Assembly (NCBI RefSeq): GCF_000143415.4
Contig: NW_003314280.1
Span: 338,984 to 402,983 of the forward strand
From: Selaginella moellendorffii
Taxonomy: Eukaryota; Streptophyta; Lycopodiopsida; Selaginellales; Selaginellaceae
Length of the DNA: 64,000 nt
Reading direction: 5' to 3'
Below are positions 29,510-40,706 of the stretch, piece after piece. Below the pieces are notes generated by a model, which was given only the letters and a program-made list of their open reading frames with translations, did not search any database and was not told the DNA's origin. Made by a program: the position numbers and the translations under genes. Each line of letters begins with the position of its first letter. Position 1 is the stretch's first letter.

Positions 29510-32500
29510 CTATTCCTGGGATTTATATATTCGTAATCTTAAATGAACGAGTTTTCTTCCAAGTTTATCCACATTGCCATGATACCATAATGCAAGATCT
29601 CCTACTTTGTAATGCACTTTGTTTTTCTTGACTTGTATGTGATCATGATAAGCTTTTCTTGTAGCCTGTATTGCTTCGATTGTCCATATTACATTCAATC
29701 TTTCTTCAACAAGTTTCTCAAGCATTGGAAGTCTTTTCTTGATCAATTCTTTTTGATTAATTTCAAGTTCAATGGCCATTCTCAAGGATGGTACTATGTA
29801 CTTGAGTGGTGTTAACACTTCAAGGCCATAAGCAAGCTTGAAAGGTGTAGAATTTGTTGAAACTTTGTAGGCGGTTCTGTAAGCCCAAAGAGCATCGTAA
29901 ATTTTTTCATCCCAATCCTTAAGGTTTGTCTTGACTATTTTCTTGAGTATGTTTTTAAGCATTTTTTTGTTGATTCTACTTGTCCATTACCCTGTGGGTA
30001 ATATGGTGTTGACTTCTTATGGTTGATGATAAATTTTTTAAGGAGAATGTCGATGGTCTCATTCAGAAAATGTGTTCCTTGATCTATAACAATTTCTCAC
30101 AGCAATGTATATTGCTGTGGCTTTCTTTAGTAGGAGAGCTTCTGCCCATTTTGTCATATAGTTAGTAGCAACCAAAATGTATTGATTTCCTTTGCTACTT
30201 TTAGTCCCCAATGCTGGAAGGGTTCCAATGCTATTGTCAGATTGAGTTCCTAAGTTTGTTTCCTCGGTGGAAACTTCGTTCTTTAACATATATCACATTC
30301 TTGACAATGCTGAGTGGCATCTTTCTAGAGTGTCGGCCACCATAATCCAGCTTATAACACTTTCTTGGCCATAATTTCTTTGGCAAAATGACCTCCTGAT
30401 CGTCCTATATGAGCTTCATCGAGTAGATCCTTAATCTTTTCTTGTGATTTGATGCATCTTCTTAAGATGTTGTCATGTCCAAGCTTATATAGTTTGCCTC
30501 CCATGATTGAATATCGTCGTGTCCTCAAGATAAATTGTTTCCTTTGATCGTTTGTGAAGTAGTGATTTGGGATCTTGGTTGTCATCAAGAAGTTGTAAAT
30601 ATCCTAGAGCATTCCTTGAGTTGTGACCTTAAAAAGATGTGAATTAGGTAAGTCATCATTGGATTTTGTGACTTGTTCCCCTGTGATAAGTCGACTAAGA
30701 TGATCAGCTTGTGTATGTTGTTTGCCTGGCTTGTGGATAATCTCAAAGTTGAATTCTTGAAGTAGAAGAAACCATCTTGCAATTCTTCCAATGAGTATTG
30801 TCTTGTTGAGTAAGTGTAAGAGTGCTTGGTGATCAACCATGATCTTGACTTTGTTTGAAAGGAGGTAATGTCAAAATTTGGTGAGTGCATAGACCATTCT
30901 TAATGCCTCTTTTTCCGTGGTTGTATAGTTCATCTCCGGTGGGGAGAGTCTCTGGCTTGCATAGTATATTGGATGGTCTCTATTATCAGTTTTCCTTTGG
31001 CAAAGTATAGCTCCAAGTGCATAATCAGATGCATCTACTTGGACAATGAATTCCTGAGTCCAATTTGGTTGAACCAATATAGGGGCTTTTGTAAGCTTAT
31101 CCTTAAGTGTGTCAAAGGCCAATTGGCAATCTTGTGTCCATGCGTAAACTTGAGATTTCTTAAGTAGCTCCGTGAGCGGTTTAGCAATCTTTGCATAGTC
31201 TTGAATAAATCATTTATCGTAACTCATTGTTCCGAGAAATCTTTTCAAGCTTGTTAAATCCATAGGTGGAGTCATTTTGACGATGACCTCGGTTTTTGCT
31301 TTGTCAATGAGAATTCCATCGTTACAAATGACGTGGCCAAGTAGTATTCCTAATTTGACAAAGAAAAATACACTTTTCTTTGTCAACATTTAATGAAACA
31401 CTTTTCTAAGTGTTCAAGGTGTTTATCTTTTGCTCCAAAGACATTGAAGTCATCCATGAAGATTTATATAAAATCAGTGAAGTATTCTTGAAATGTATCG
31501 ATAATTATCCTTTGAAAAGTAAATGGTGCATTTGTTAATTCAAATGGCATTCTTGAGTATGCATATGCGCCCCATGGACTTATGAAGGCAATCCTGTATT
31601 GATCTTCTGGCACTATGTGAACTTGATTATAACCCAAAAATCTGTCGAGGAATGAGTACATCTCATGTCCTACAACTACGTCGAGTATCTCGTCTGAAAA
31701 TGGTATGGGAAAAGAGTCTTTTTCCATCACATCTTTCAACTTTTTGTAATTGACACAAATTCATAATTTGCCGTTCTTCTTTGGGACAATAACCAATGGT
31801 GACAACCATTGTGCATTCTTGATGGGGTAAATGAATCTAGCATTTTGTAGTTTGTTGAGTTTTATTTTGACTTTATCAATGAAGTTTGGGTTTATGTGAT
31901 AAACTATTTGCTTAATTGGTCAAGTTCCTAGTAGTAAATCTATACGATGTGTACATATTTCCTGTGGTATTCCCTTGAGATCTTTGTATAACCATGTGAA
32001 AACATCCTTGTAGGTTATGAGTAATTGTTGAGTTTTTATCTTGAAGTCTTTGTCAAAGATTTGCAGCAATGAGTATGTTGTGTGAATCTTCTTGAGGTCC
32101 AAGATTGAGTTCTTCAATTTCTTCAATTTCTTCATTGAGGTTAATTTGGGGTGTAAATTCATCTTTTCCAAATTGTAGGGTTGAATTATCATCGATCTAA
32201 ATGTTGTATTTTTTAGATTGTAGTTGTTCAAGCTTGAGAGTTGACTTCTTATTTTGTTGTTTTATCTTTAATCTTTGTTGACGTTGAGCTTGTAGCTTTG
32301 TAGAGTAGAGTGCTTGAGTTTAAGTTGTTGTGCTGGTCTTGATCCACCATAGGTAGTACATGGTGTAAATTGATTTCTTGAAAAACTTGTAGCTCTGGGT
32401 AAGTTTTGAGGAGTTTGGCTTCTTCAAGGTCATCCAAGCCTTCTTGCCAATTGTATTCTTGGGCTTGAATTAGTTGAAATCGTTTTGGAATTTTCCTAGT

Positions 32501-33370
32501 TGTATTCGTAGCAATCTTTGTTTGTCCTTTATCTAATTATATACAAATTTCATGGTCCATCCAATATTAAGCATAAACTGCTTTGTTTAGCCATGGTCTT
32601 CCAAGCAAGATTTTGTAAAATGATTCTTCAATTAACATTTTTAATACCACAAAGTTGATTTTAAACTTGTGTCCTTTGATTCCAATGGTGATCTCTCTTA
32701 TTATGCCAACTGGTCTTACGACATGTTGGTCTGCCATGCAGACATTGAAGGGAGTAGCTTGTATAAGTCCAAGTCCTATTGCTTTACACATACCATGCTC
32801 GATTATATTCACGCCCGAGCCTCCATTGAGTATTGCTCTAGTGATTTGATTTTTGCCTATGTTGAGGTCAATGCAAAGTACATTATCGTTGTAATCTCCA
32901 AGTTGGATCTTTATTGTATCCTCTTTCTTAGATGTATATGGAAGTTGCTTTTCTTGAGTGCAAGTTTCAGGAATTCATGGACAACAAATCTTAAGTATTT
33001 GGCTCTTAAGATATGGTGCTATTTGAAGTATTTGTTGTAAGGGTAATGTGATTCCATGTTGTAGTATTTATTCTGCAAGTGAGGTGTGCTCTTCTTGAGT
33101 GAAACTTGTTATTTCCTGATTGTTTGATTGTTTGTTATGATCTTTGATTACTTGTGGTTCTTATTCCTACAATTCAGCCTGAATTGCTTGAAGTATTTTC
33201 TTTCTTTTCTTTCATTTGGTTTTTGGAATAATTTCAACTTCATCATCGTGATCTTGTTCTTCCAGATTATTCGGTTGCTAATACTTGTATTGTTGTCTCG
33301 TGATAGTTCATATTGCTGATTCTTCAAAAGTTTGTGATCCATCAATTTGCACCTCAACATTTTATGTTGC
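29510..33370 (-). pseudogene. Ty3/Gypsy pol (protease, RT, RNase H, integrase), broken
   Basis: Minus strand in order: a protease/linker segment ending KILLGRPWLNKA (32567-32812), RT with SFLDRFLGYNQVHI, then PFELTNAPFTFQRI and FMDD at about 31455 (FMDD in place of YMDD), RNase H with QVDASDYALGAILCQ and MVDHQALLHLL (31090-30790), a zinc-binding/H2C2 region near 30400, and an integrase core and C-terminus with YDALWAYRTAYK and KVGDLALWYHG (29950-29510). Stops or shifts separate almost every domain, including a stop just before the FMDD box. Non-functional. Confidence 0.8.
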
Positions 33371-34720
33371 TGGTGGTCTTGGCCTTAGAGCCTGATTGTT
33401 TACTCCTTGGTTATTTTCATAATTTACATTTTGGTAAGGTTGTTGAGGTTGATTATCTTGCTATGGTGCATGTTGCTGGTTGTAATTGTAACCTTGAGCT
33501 TGAGGTGGTCTTTGATTATAATTCCGATATGGTTCTTGATCATAATTGTAATTTCGTGGGGGAGGATGTTAGTAGTTGTCACGAGGTCCATCACGTTGCT
33601 GATATGCATTGTAGTTTCTTCCATAGTTTCCAGTATAGTTGTTTGGTCTTTGATCTTGAGGGGGTATTCTATTGTAGTTGCTATTATCTCGATGGTAAAA
33701 GTGACCTCTTTGATTAAACAAAGTATCTTCATATTGATCATAATTGTTATATCTTGAAGGTTGATGTTGTGGTGGTCGTGCATTTTGATTCCAATTTCCT
33801 TGATATCGAGGATTGAGCTCTCAACGAGGAGCATTCTCGATTCTTAAAACTTTTATTGTATTCCTGTATCGGCAATTTTTGGCTATATGGCCTTCTCTTT
33901 CACAAATTTGACACTTTGGGAGTTGAAATTTGCATTCCAAATATGTATATCCTTTGTTTTTACACTTTGTACACCACATTGCTTCTTAGAATTCTGTTTG
34001 TGAGATTTCCCTAAGTATATCCTTCAAGTTTTGGTCTTTTGGTGTTTTCTTCTTTGTCTTAATGTGTATTTCTTCCTCTTCTTCATCATCTGAACTGTCA
34101 TTGGTTTGTGAAGGTATAACTTTTGTGAATTGCTTGAATTGCTTTTCCAATGTGAGGATTTCTTTGGAGAGTGTATCAACACTTTCATCATCTAGATTCT
34201 CTACTGTAATAGTAATTGCTATCATGTTTCTATAGATTTCCTTGAGTCCTTGGATATAGGACAACTTCTTCCCTTTATTTGTTATCAAATCCTTGCAGCG
34301 CTTGGTATGAAACTTAAATCTTCGAGTGTAATCTTGAATTCCTTCACGTGGTTTTTGCTTGAAGTTTTTGATGATCTCATAGTGTTCTTTTGGAGTTCCA
34401 CCGGTCTGGAATTGCTCTTTGAATTGTGTGATCTTTTTGTCATGGGTCAAAGCATCATTGAGTGTATTATGCCAATCAAATGTTTTTCCTTTAAGTGTGT
34501 ATAGAAAAAGTATTACTTGATGCATTTCCTATTTGTTCATCCTTATAATTTGATCAAATTGTTTAAGATGTTTGTTTGCATCTTTGGTTTTTCCACCAGT
34601 AAAAATGGGATAGGAAATCATGTTCCCTATAGCTGTCACTAGGTTGATGATTGCCATTTAAAGTTGTAGACTTTGTTGGTTGAATTGTTATTCTGGTGAG
34701 TTTGGATTTGAATAAAACTC
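33371..34720 (-). pseudogene. Ty3/Gypsy gag with CCHC knuckle and Asn/Gln/Tyr-rich tail
   Basis: The capsid-like part (34525-33990) includes FDWHNTLNDALTHD, FKEQF and YTRRFKFHTKRC, typical of the retrotransposon gag domain. A zinc knuckle CQICEREGHIAKNC follows at about 33880-33925. The next 400 bp, in the frame running NPRYQGNWNQNARPPQ, encode a long tail rich in Asn, Tyr, Gln, Arg and Pro, interrupted by stops. It probably bound RNA and formed the particle when intact. Confidence 0.75.
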
Positions 34721-35089
34721 TAGTGCTGTGTATTCTGCTTCTTCAAATGCTTCAAACTCTAGGGTGTCTTTGATATTTAGTTCTTTGTTATCTTTGGCTG
34801 GGTTGCTCGACTTGGCAACTTGAATTTGTTTATCCTTTATGTCGTATTTCTCTAATATCGTTTTTAAAATTTGTTGTTGTTGTTATTCTAATTTCTCTTT
34901 TTCTATCTCTTCCTTTTTCACTTCTCGATTCTTTTGTTGAAGATGTCTTTCCTAGATCTTGATTAGGTCTGGTTTGTGTTTGTGCATTCTGTTTGCTGAG
35001 TCTTCTCGACTTGAATGTCGAGGTAAATTTCCTGAATTTGTGTTTCACCTAAGTTGTCTTGAGTCAAATGTTGTTCTTCATAAATTGCA

Positions 35090-35293
35090 AAGTCAAGCTC
35101 TTACGTCTTGAGTCTTTTGCAAGTTTTGATTTTTGCATAAATGCGAAGTCAAGCTCTTGTATCTTGAGTCTTCTACAAGTTTGGTTTTGTTGTATAAATG
35201 CAAAGTCAAGCTCTTGTGTCTTGAGTCTTCTACAAGTTTGGTTTTGTCGTATAAATGCAAAGTCAAGCTCTTGTGTCTTGAGTCTTCAATCAA
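35090..35293. repeat. 57-bp tandem repeat, about 3.6 copies
   Basis: Units start at 35090, 35146, 35203 and 35260 (aagtcaagctcttgt...). The period is 56-57 bp, so 19 codons. On the minus strand it reads as a repeated peptide (SRHKSLTLHLYNKTKLVED). It lies between gag and the upstream Cys-rich ORF of the Gypsy element. Confidence 0.85.
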
Positions 35294-36396
35294 GTTTTTC
35301 TTTCTTGATTCTTCCCGAGTTTCTTCTCGAGATCACTTTCCTGAGTCTAGCTCAGGAAAGGTCTTGTATTTGAAAAATCTGGTGGTGTAAGTAAGCACAA
35401 TTTTGTTTGTTGAAAGGAGGTCGATTGTGTCATAAATTGATCGATATAGCTGTTCGCTAGTAATATTGGATACTACTCACCAACTTTGGAATTGAGTATG
35501 TATGCAAACGATTGCAACTCTCTTTAGTAGTCCAATCTTGTCTAAATTCTTGAACAATTGTTTTGGTCTCTTACAATGTGTTGGTTGTACTAGAATGCGA
35601 GCTTTCACTATGAGCGTTTGTGTTTCCCAGTCGATGGTAATATTTGAAAATGCTAAATACAGTAGTGGTTGTATTTTTAATGTCCTAGCTTCACCTTCTT
35701 CGAATGATATAGGTTTCCAATTTCATAATTCTTGTATATTTCTTGTCTCAAGTGATGTCCACACGTCAAGGTATGGATTCCAATAGATTCTTGTTGCTTT
35801 AAGCATATGTGTGCGCAGATCTATCTAGCACGCTTTTGCCTATAGTCCTTCCTTTATCTTGAGGTTGGTAAGCTCATGTATCGCACTCCCAACTGGTGTA
35901 ATAAATCCTCTAACAAATTTTCATTTGAGTATTTCCTGAACTTCTCTAAGCAGGAATCTCGGAATTTCTTCGTAAATTCGAGTTACAGTGTCCTAAATAT
36001 ACCACTCAACTTCTTCCTTGAGAAAAATAAATTCTTGATCGATGTACACAAAAGATCTCCATGAAAGCTCAAGGATGACTCTCCACGTATACAATTCTTA
36101 TTTGTCTTGTTTCCTATAAACTTCACGCCATATATGCTAGTGCTGTTGCAAATTGGTGTATAGTTTTCTTATAAACTATATTGAAGATTTGTTCTTGAAT
36201 CTCAGATGGTAGCTACTTGATTGCCTCTAAAAAGCTTTTAGAGTCTTGCATCTAACGAGGGATTTCCTCATCTCGCTAGTTTCTTGTGCAAGCTAAAAAA
36301 TTCCATGTTGCGTCATTGCTATCGCTTTCATCATGTGTGCTACAGAATTTTTGGTGATTGTTCATTTTCTTATAACATTCTTTCCCTTTGGTTCTT
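35294..36396. other. Upstream region of the Gypsy element without a recognisable domain
   Basis: Belongs to the retrotransposon by position. Open frames are short on both strands and I see no conserved motif. Confidence 0.4.
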
Positions 36397-36726
36397 TTAT
36401 TTGCCGGACAATTTGTGTAATAGTCGCAAGACTGTTTCTTGGAATTTTTGAAAGCAACTCGTGCTCTGTTTCTCTTCTTTTTCTAAACTATCGTCACTCT
36501 TTTTGGTGTTATTTTCTTGGGCTATTTCTTCTCGTTTTTTTCTCTCTTCCATTGTGGCATTTTCATCTTTGATTCGGAGTCTTGCTTTTGCTTGCTTGCA
36601 AGTGTCGCATTGCCATTTTGGATAGCATTGCTTGTATGGTTTTGCACAATTTCTAAAACCACACAAAAGGCAGTCTTCGTATTTTGTGCATCTTATGTCT
36701 CCAAATGGGCAGTCGTGCTTTTTCAT
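36397..36726 (-). CDS. Cys-rich ORF upstream of gag in the Gypsy element
   Basis: A 109-codon frame beginning MKKHDCPFGDIRCTKYEDC. It has nine closely spaced cysteines in the first 45 residues, including CLLCGFRNC and CDTCKQAK, so a metal-binding domain is likely. The rest is charged and helical (MEERKKREEIAQE). It lies between the right-hand LTR and gag, where some plant Gypsy lineages (for example Ogre) carry an additional ORF. No family was recognised, and it may be only a fragment. Confidence 0.45.
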   Translation of the reverse strand: MKKHDCPFGDIRCTKYEDCLLCGFRNCAKPYKQCYPKWQCDTCKQAKARLRIKDENATMEERKKREEIAQENNTKKSDDSLEKEEKQSTSCFQKFQETVLRLLHKLSGK

Positions 36727-37389
36727 TCTTCCTCCATCTCCAACCGCTAGAAATTTTTTTTTGATCGTTTCTTTGTCACAGATTCTTGGAATATTTGCTT
36801 TCTTCAGGCTCTTGCTAAAAACGGTTATGCATATGCTCCAAGTTTTCTACGACTTGGGTGGCTTCAATCTTCAAGTGTTCTCCATGTTTTTGGTCTTACG
36901 CTCCATTGTTTTCTTCATTTCTCCATGGTCTTCCACCATTTTTGTTTTACAGTCTTGTTTTTCTTGATTTTTGGGTCTTTTTCTTCCTATGCCATTTTCT
37001 TGTGCGTCTTTGGTCTGTTTTCCTTGAAGTTTTGGGGGAAATGATTGTCTTGGTTTGCTCTATCCTATGAGCTCTTCACGTCACCTTATCCCACAATGGT
37101 TTCTAGTGAAAACTTCTAGATTCTCTAAACTAGGAGGAAAACATCCACACGAGATCTTCCTAGAAGGTTTCAAATCTAATCTAGTCCTTAAATCTAAAAT
37201 TACATTACGAGAAGAGTGCACTTACCTGCTTGTGCCAATCCAAGACGAGACTATGAACACAAGCATGAAGGTGTTAGTCCCACACCTTTGATCCCTTGAA
37301 GACAGTGGGTAAGTAAGACATTGCCATGAAGAGCCAAAGAGATAGGCAGAAAGACAATGTATTGCAATGTATTTTGTATTAGGGATAAA

Positions 37390-37528
37390 TCTAAAAACAT
37401 TCTAAGTCCTACTTTTATAGTTGCTACTACTCACATCAAGGTTAGGAATACAGTCTTAACCTTGAACCTCTCAAATTTGTGTTCCTAAGTGTGAACTTCT
37501 GAGCTTGCCTTTTTTTTTCCTCTTTCTC
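37390..37528 (-). repeat. LTR segment at the 5' end of the minus-strand Gypsy element
   Basis: Direct repeat of 16303-16438, with the same TATA-like box on the minus strand near 37410. The LTR may continue to lower coordinates (about 37100) as R and U5, but that part has no partner in the window. Confidence 0.65.
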
Positions 37529-37849
37529 TATGTCAATATTTTCTAGATTAGCATCTTCCATTTTATGGGTGGAGGCCTTGGCATCAACAATGTCTTATTG
37601 TTGCTATTGAAGTGGAAAGTCTAGACACCAAGATTCTTGTGGGAAACAAAAAGTTGTGCGAGTAGTGGAAGGATCTCGTGCGAATAAGTCTCTTTCATAA
37701 GTATCATCAAGTGTTCACTTGACATCAATTCATCTAGTGTTTACTTTTCAAACTTGTTTTTATAACAATATATCTCCTATTATTTTCTCTATGTTGGTTG
37801 ATATAACCTTGAGTTTATCTTCTATTGCTTGGCCTATTACCCATACGTT

Positions 37850-38075
37850 GTTATCTATATTTGTGTCACGTGGTAGAGCCAGTTTTTATTCTTTATAGCA
37901 ACAATTGTACACATGTATGTGCACGGGATGAGATGGACCTAGTTGTGCATGTGGGTGATTTTGAGCTTGAGCTTCAATTGTTGCAAGTGGTGCTAACCCA
38001 AGCTTTTGACCTCATCCTTAGTATAGATTAGTTGCAATGCAATCATACCAAGTGTAACTTTGAGGCTTCTCCCCT
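37850..38075 (+). pseudogene. Gypsy protease fragment
   Basis: Encodes DMDLVVHVGDFELELQLL-like text, then QAFDLILSID, with a stop where Gypsy proteases have W, then LQCNHTKCNF. This is the C-terminal end of a Gypsy aspartic protease. The active-site triad lies upstream and is not visible. Confidence 0.5.
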
Positions 38076-38176
38076 TTATCTCATACTTTTTAAAAGTGGG
38101 GCTCTTGGGAGAGCTGTGGCTCTTAGCTTCTATTCATGAGGGTGTGAACTTACAGGGAAGCATGGTAGATTGTAAA

Positions 38177-38339
38177 CAACCAAAGAGAATCAAATATAAT
38201 AGGAAAGGGCCTATAAATAAAAGTGCACCTCATTTTCTAATCGGTTAAAGGTCTTGGGATATTTGGGGTTAAACGTCCTTGGGTTTGAATAGTATTGGGT
38301 TGAGTGACCTTCTAAGATATTCAAATTCAGGAGCTTACA
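38177..38339 (+). repeat. LTR fragment, left arm of an inverted pair
   Basis: Ends GAGCTTACA and is about 80% similar to the reverse complement of 38861-39055. Both arms share the run aatataataggaaag and the phrase aaaggtcttgggat. Confidence 0.65.
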
Positions 38340-38846
38340 CATACGCCTAAAGACTCCACGATTTTCATATAACACTTTTCTCTAACATCTCCTTGACATT
38401 TGCAGATAAAATTTTAATCTCCTTTAGTGATTGATCATCTCCTTGACATTTGCGGGTAAAATCTTAATCTCCTTTAGTGATTGATGATAAACAGGAACCT
38501 TAATTGGATGAGCATCCCTAGTTGGATTTGGCCCCAAATGACAGGTCAAATTCAAAAAGATTAGCATACTTCTTTATAAACTAGTCAACTACTACAACAC
38601 AAAGATCGTTAGATAGATCTGAAGAGAGAATAGAAAAACAAAACATAAATATATAAGGAAATAATGGGAAGACAAAAGTGATGAAAACAAAGGTAAAAAC
38701 AATGGGACAAAAAGGAACAAAAGTGAGAGGAATGGAAGAAATTGACACTTTACCCCTCGAGCCGAGCCCAGTCGGAGCAAATTAGATGTCAATCAACATG
38801 TGGTGCAATTCCTCTAAGCCAACTAATAAAGTTAAACCCAAGACTT
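38340..38846. other. Spacer between inverted LTR fragments
   Basis: Contains a 59-bp unit repeated twice in tandem (38393-38490, ctccttgacatttgc... with tttagtgattgatcat). Otherwise no gene. It may be the leader of a minus-strand element whose PBS is at 38847-38860. Confidence 0.4.
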
Positions 38847-38860
38847 GCTCTGATACCAAA
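38847..38860 (-). other. Primer-binding site (tRNA-iMet type)
   Basis: On the minus strand TTTGGTATCAGAGC follows the LTR end GAGCTTACA directly. TGGTATCAGAGC is the usual plant tRNA-iMet-primed PBS. Confidence 0.75.
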
Positions 38861-39055
38861 TGTAAGCTCATAAATTTAGACTTCCTAGAAAGTCACACAG
38901 CCTAGTACTATTCAAACCCAAAGACACATAACCCCAAGTATCCCAAGACCTTTAACAATTAGAAAATGGGGTGCATTTTTATTCATAGGCTCTTTCCTAT
39001 TATATTTGAACCGTATAGATTGTCTCTCGAGTTGTTCTCTTTGGTTGCTTGCAAT
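38861..39055 (-). repeat. LTR fragment, right arm of an inverted pair
   Basis: Minus-oriented LTR end with a PBS next to it (38847-38860). It is the reverse complement of the arm at 38177-38339. Confidence 0.65.
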
Positions 39056-39059
39056 ATGA

Positions 39060-40003
39060 ACCTCATCTTGTCATGAAGCCTACTAGGACTATTTACTTTT
39101 GCATCGACTATTGGCTATTAAATGAATTGACTATCTCAGATGTGTATTGATACTTCCTCATATTGATGATCTTCTAAATTGTCTAGGGGGAAGCTATTGG
39201 TTCACCAAGATAAATCTTACTTCTAAGCATTGGCAAATGCCGATAGCCAAGAATAATGTTCCTAAGATTGCTTTTCTTACACCATTTGATTTATATAAAT
39301 TCTTGATGATATCATTTAGTTTGAACAATCCTTAAGCTACTTTCCAACAGATGATGGATAAGGTTTCTTACAATATACCAAATGTAACTATTAACTTCAT
39401 TAATGATGTTTTGATCCACTTGGAGGGTATGTAAAAGGAGCACATCCATGCTGTTCAAAAAATGCTGAATCGGTGTAGGAAGTTGGTTTAAAGTTGAAGC
39501 AGTTGAACTGCATGTTTGGGTCCAAGAACACGATTTATTTTGGGTACTGCATTTCTCATGAAGGTTTGCAAGTTAATCTAGAAAAACTTGTGGTTATTTT
39601 AAAGTTCCCTACTCCGAAGTGTGTGAATGATGTGCAACACTTTCTGGGCAAGGTGCAGTATCTCGGTCATTTTGTTGATCATCTTTCTAATAAAACTGCA
39701 TCATTGCGAGCATTGTTGAAGTCATCAATATCATCTTTCATTTTGTTTGAGGATTGCAAATAGACCTTTATAAAACTCAAAGAGTTGTCAATGACTCCTC
39801 AAATTTTGGCATATCTAGACTATATTTGACTTTTTATTTTGCGTATAGATGTTTTATATATCAGTTTTAGAGGTGTTTTAATGCAAAAAAGTATAAGTAG
39901 GCCTAATCAGCATCATCCTATTATATACATTACAATTAATAGAGGTGAAGTACTCCACAAGGAAGGAGTGTTTAGCAGCAATTTAAGGTTTTGAGAAGCT
40001 TCA
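39060..40003 (+). pseudogene. Gypsy reverse transcriptase and start of RNase H, broken
   Basis: Contains TIYFCIDYWLLNELTISD, IDDLLNCLGGSYWFTKINL, NVPKIAFLTPFDLYKF, NFINDVLIHLEG (NDVL in the place of YMDD), FGYCISHEGLQVNLEK and VQHFLGKVQYLGHFV. RNase H starts after 39840 and is cut at 40003 by the LTR element. Several stops. Confidence 0.8.
39999..40003. repeat. Left 5-bp target-site duplication (CTTCA)
   Basis: Same five bases at 56709-56713, flanking an element that starts TGTGAGACAC and ends CGCTTACA. Confidence 0.85.
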
Positions 40004-40229
40004 TGTGAGACACAAAATCCCTAGGCCCCAAAGTGGAGCCGGAAGGGTGCCACGTGGTAGTGGCCGAAGCGAAAGTCAAACGAGCATAACACGTTTGGAC
40101 TAAAAGCTCCGACTTGAAAGGTCAAGAGCGGGAGTGGAACTCCCAACAAAGTGCTCGAGGAACAAGCACGAAGCGAGCAATAAGCGAGGCTCCAAAAAGG
40201 GACCCAAAAGGACCAACACATGACACATG

Positions 40230-40706
40230 GAAGTGTCCGAGATGGAGTCCAAAATGGACCCAAGTTGGACCCCAAAATGGAGTCCGAGATGGACGAAGAC
40301 GGAGTCCGAGATGGAGTCCGAGGTGGAGTCCGAGGTGGAGTCCGAGATGGAGTCCGAGATGGACCGAGACAGAGTCCGAGGTGGAGTCCGAGGTGGAGTC
40401 CGAGATGGAGTCCGAGATGGACCGAGACGGAGTCCAAGATGAAGTCCAAGATGGACCGAGACGGAGTCCGAGATGGAGTCTGAGATGGAGCCGAGATGGA
40501 ATCTGAGATGGAGTCTAAGAAGGACCCGAGATGGAGTCCGAGGTCGAGACTGAGACCGGGACCGAGACCGGGACCGGGACCGAGACCGAGACCAAGACCG
40601 GGACCGAGACCGAGACCGAGGCGGAGGCCAAGACCAAGACCGAGGCGGAGGCCGAGACCAAACCCGAGTCCAAGTCCGAGTCCGAGTCCGAGTCCGAGTT
40701 CGAGTT
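40230..40706. repeat. LTR minisatellite: 12-bp GGAGTCCGAGAT units, then 6-bp GAGACC and GAGTCC units
   Basis: About 20 units of a 12-bp repeat grade into hexamer arrays. Similar arrays occupy 55060-55385 in the other LTR with different copy numbers. Long frames over them (Asp/Ser-Ile or Gly-Leu repeats) are products of the repeat, not genes. Confidence 0.92.

Larger units (their letters stand above)
16303..37528 (-). mobile_element. Degraded Ty3/Gypsy LTR retrotransposon (minus strand), split by a DNA transposon
   Basis: On the minus strand, from right to left: an LTR copy, a Cys-rich ORF, gag with a CCHC knuckle, protease, RT with an FMDD box, RNase H, integrase, an extra ORF, then a truncated LTR. 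RT preceding RNase H and integrase identifies Ty3/Gypsy. The coding frames carry many stops and shifts, so this copy is dead. The DNA transposon 17559-28644 interrupts the extra ORF. Matching end repeats at 16303-16438 and 37390-37528 support a single element of about 10.1 kb once the insertion is removed. Confidence 0.8.
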
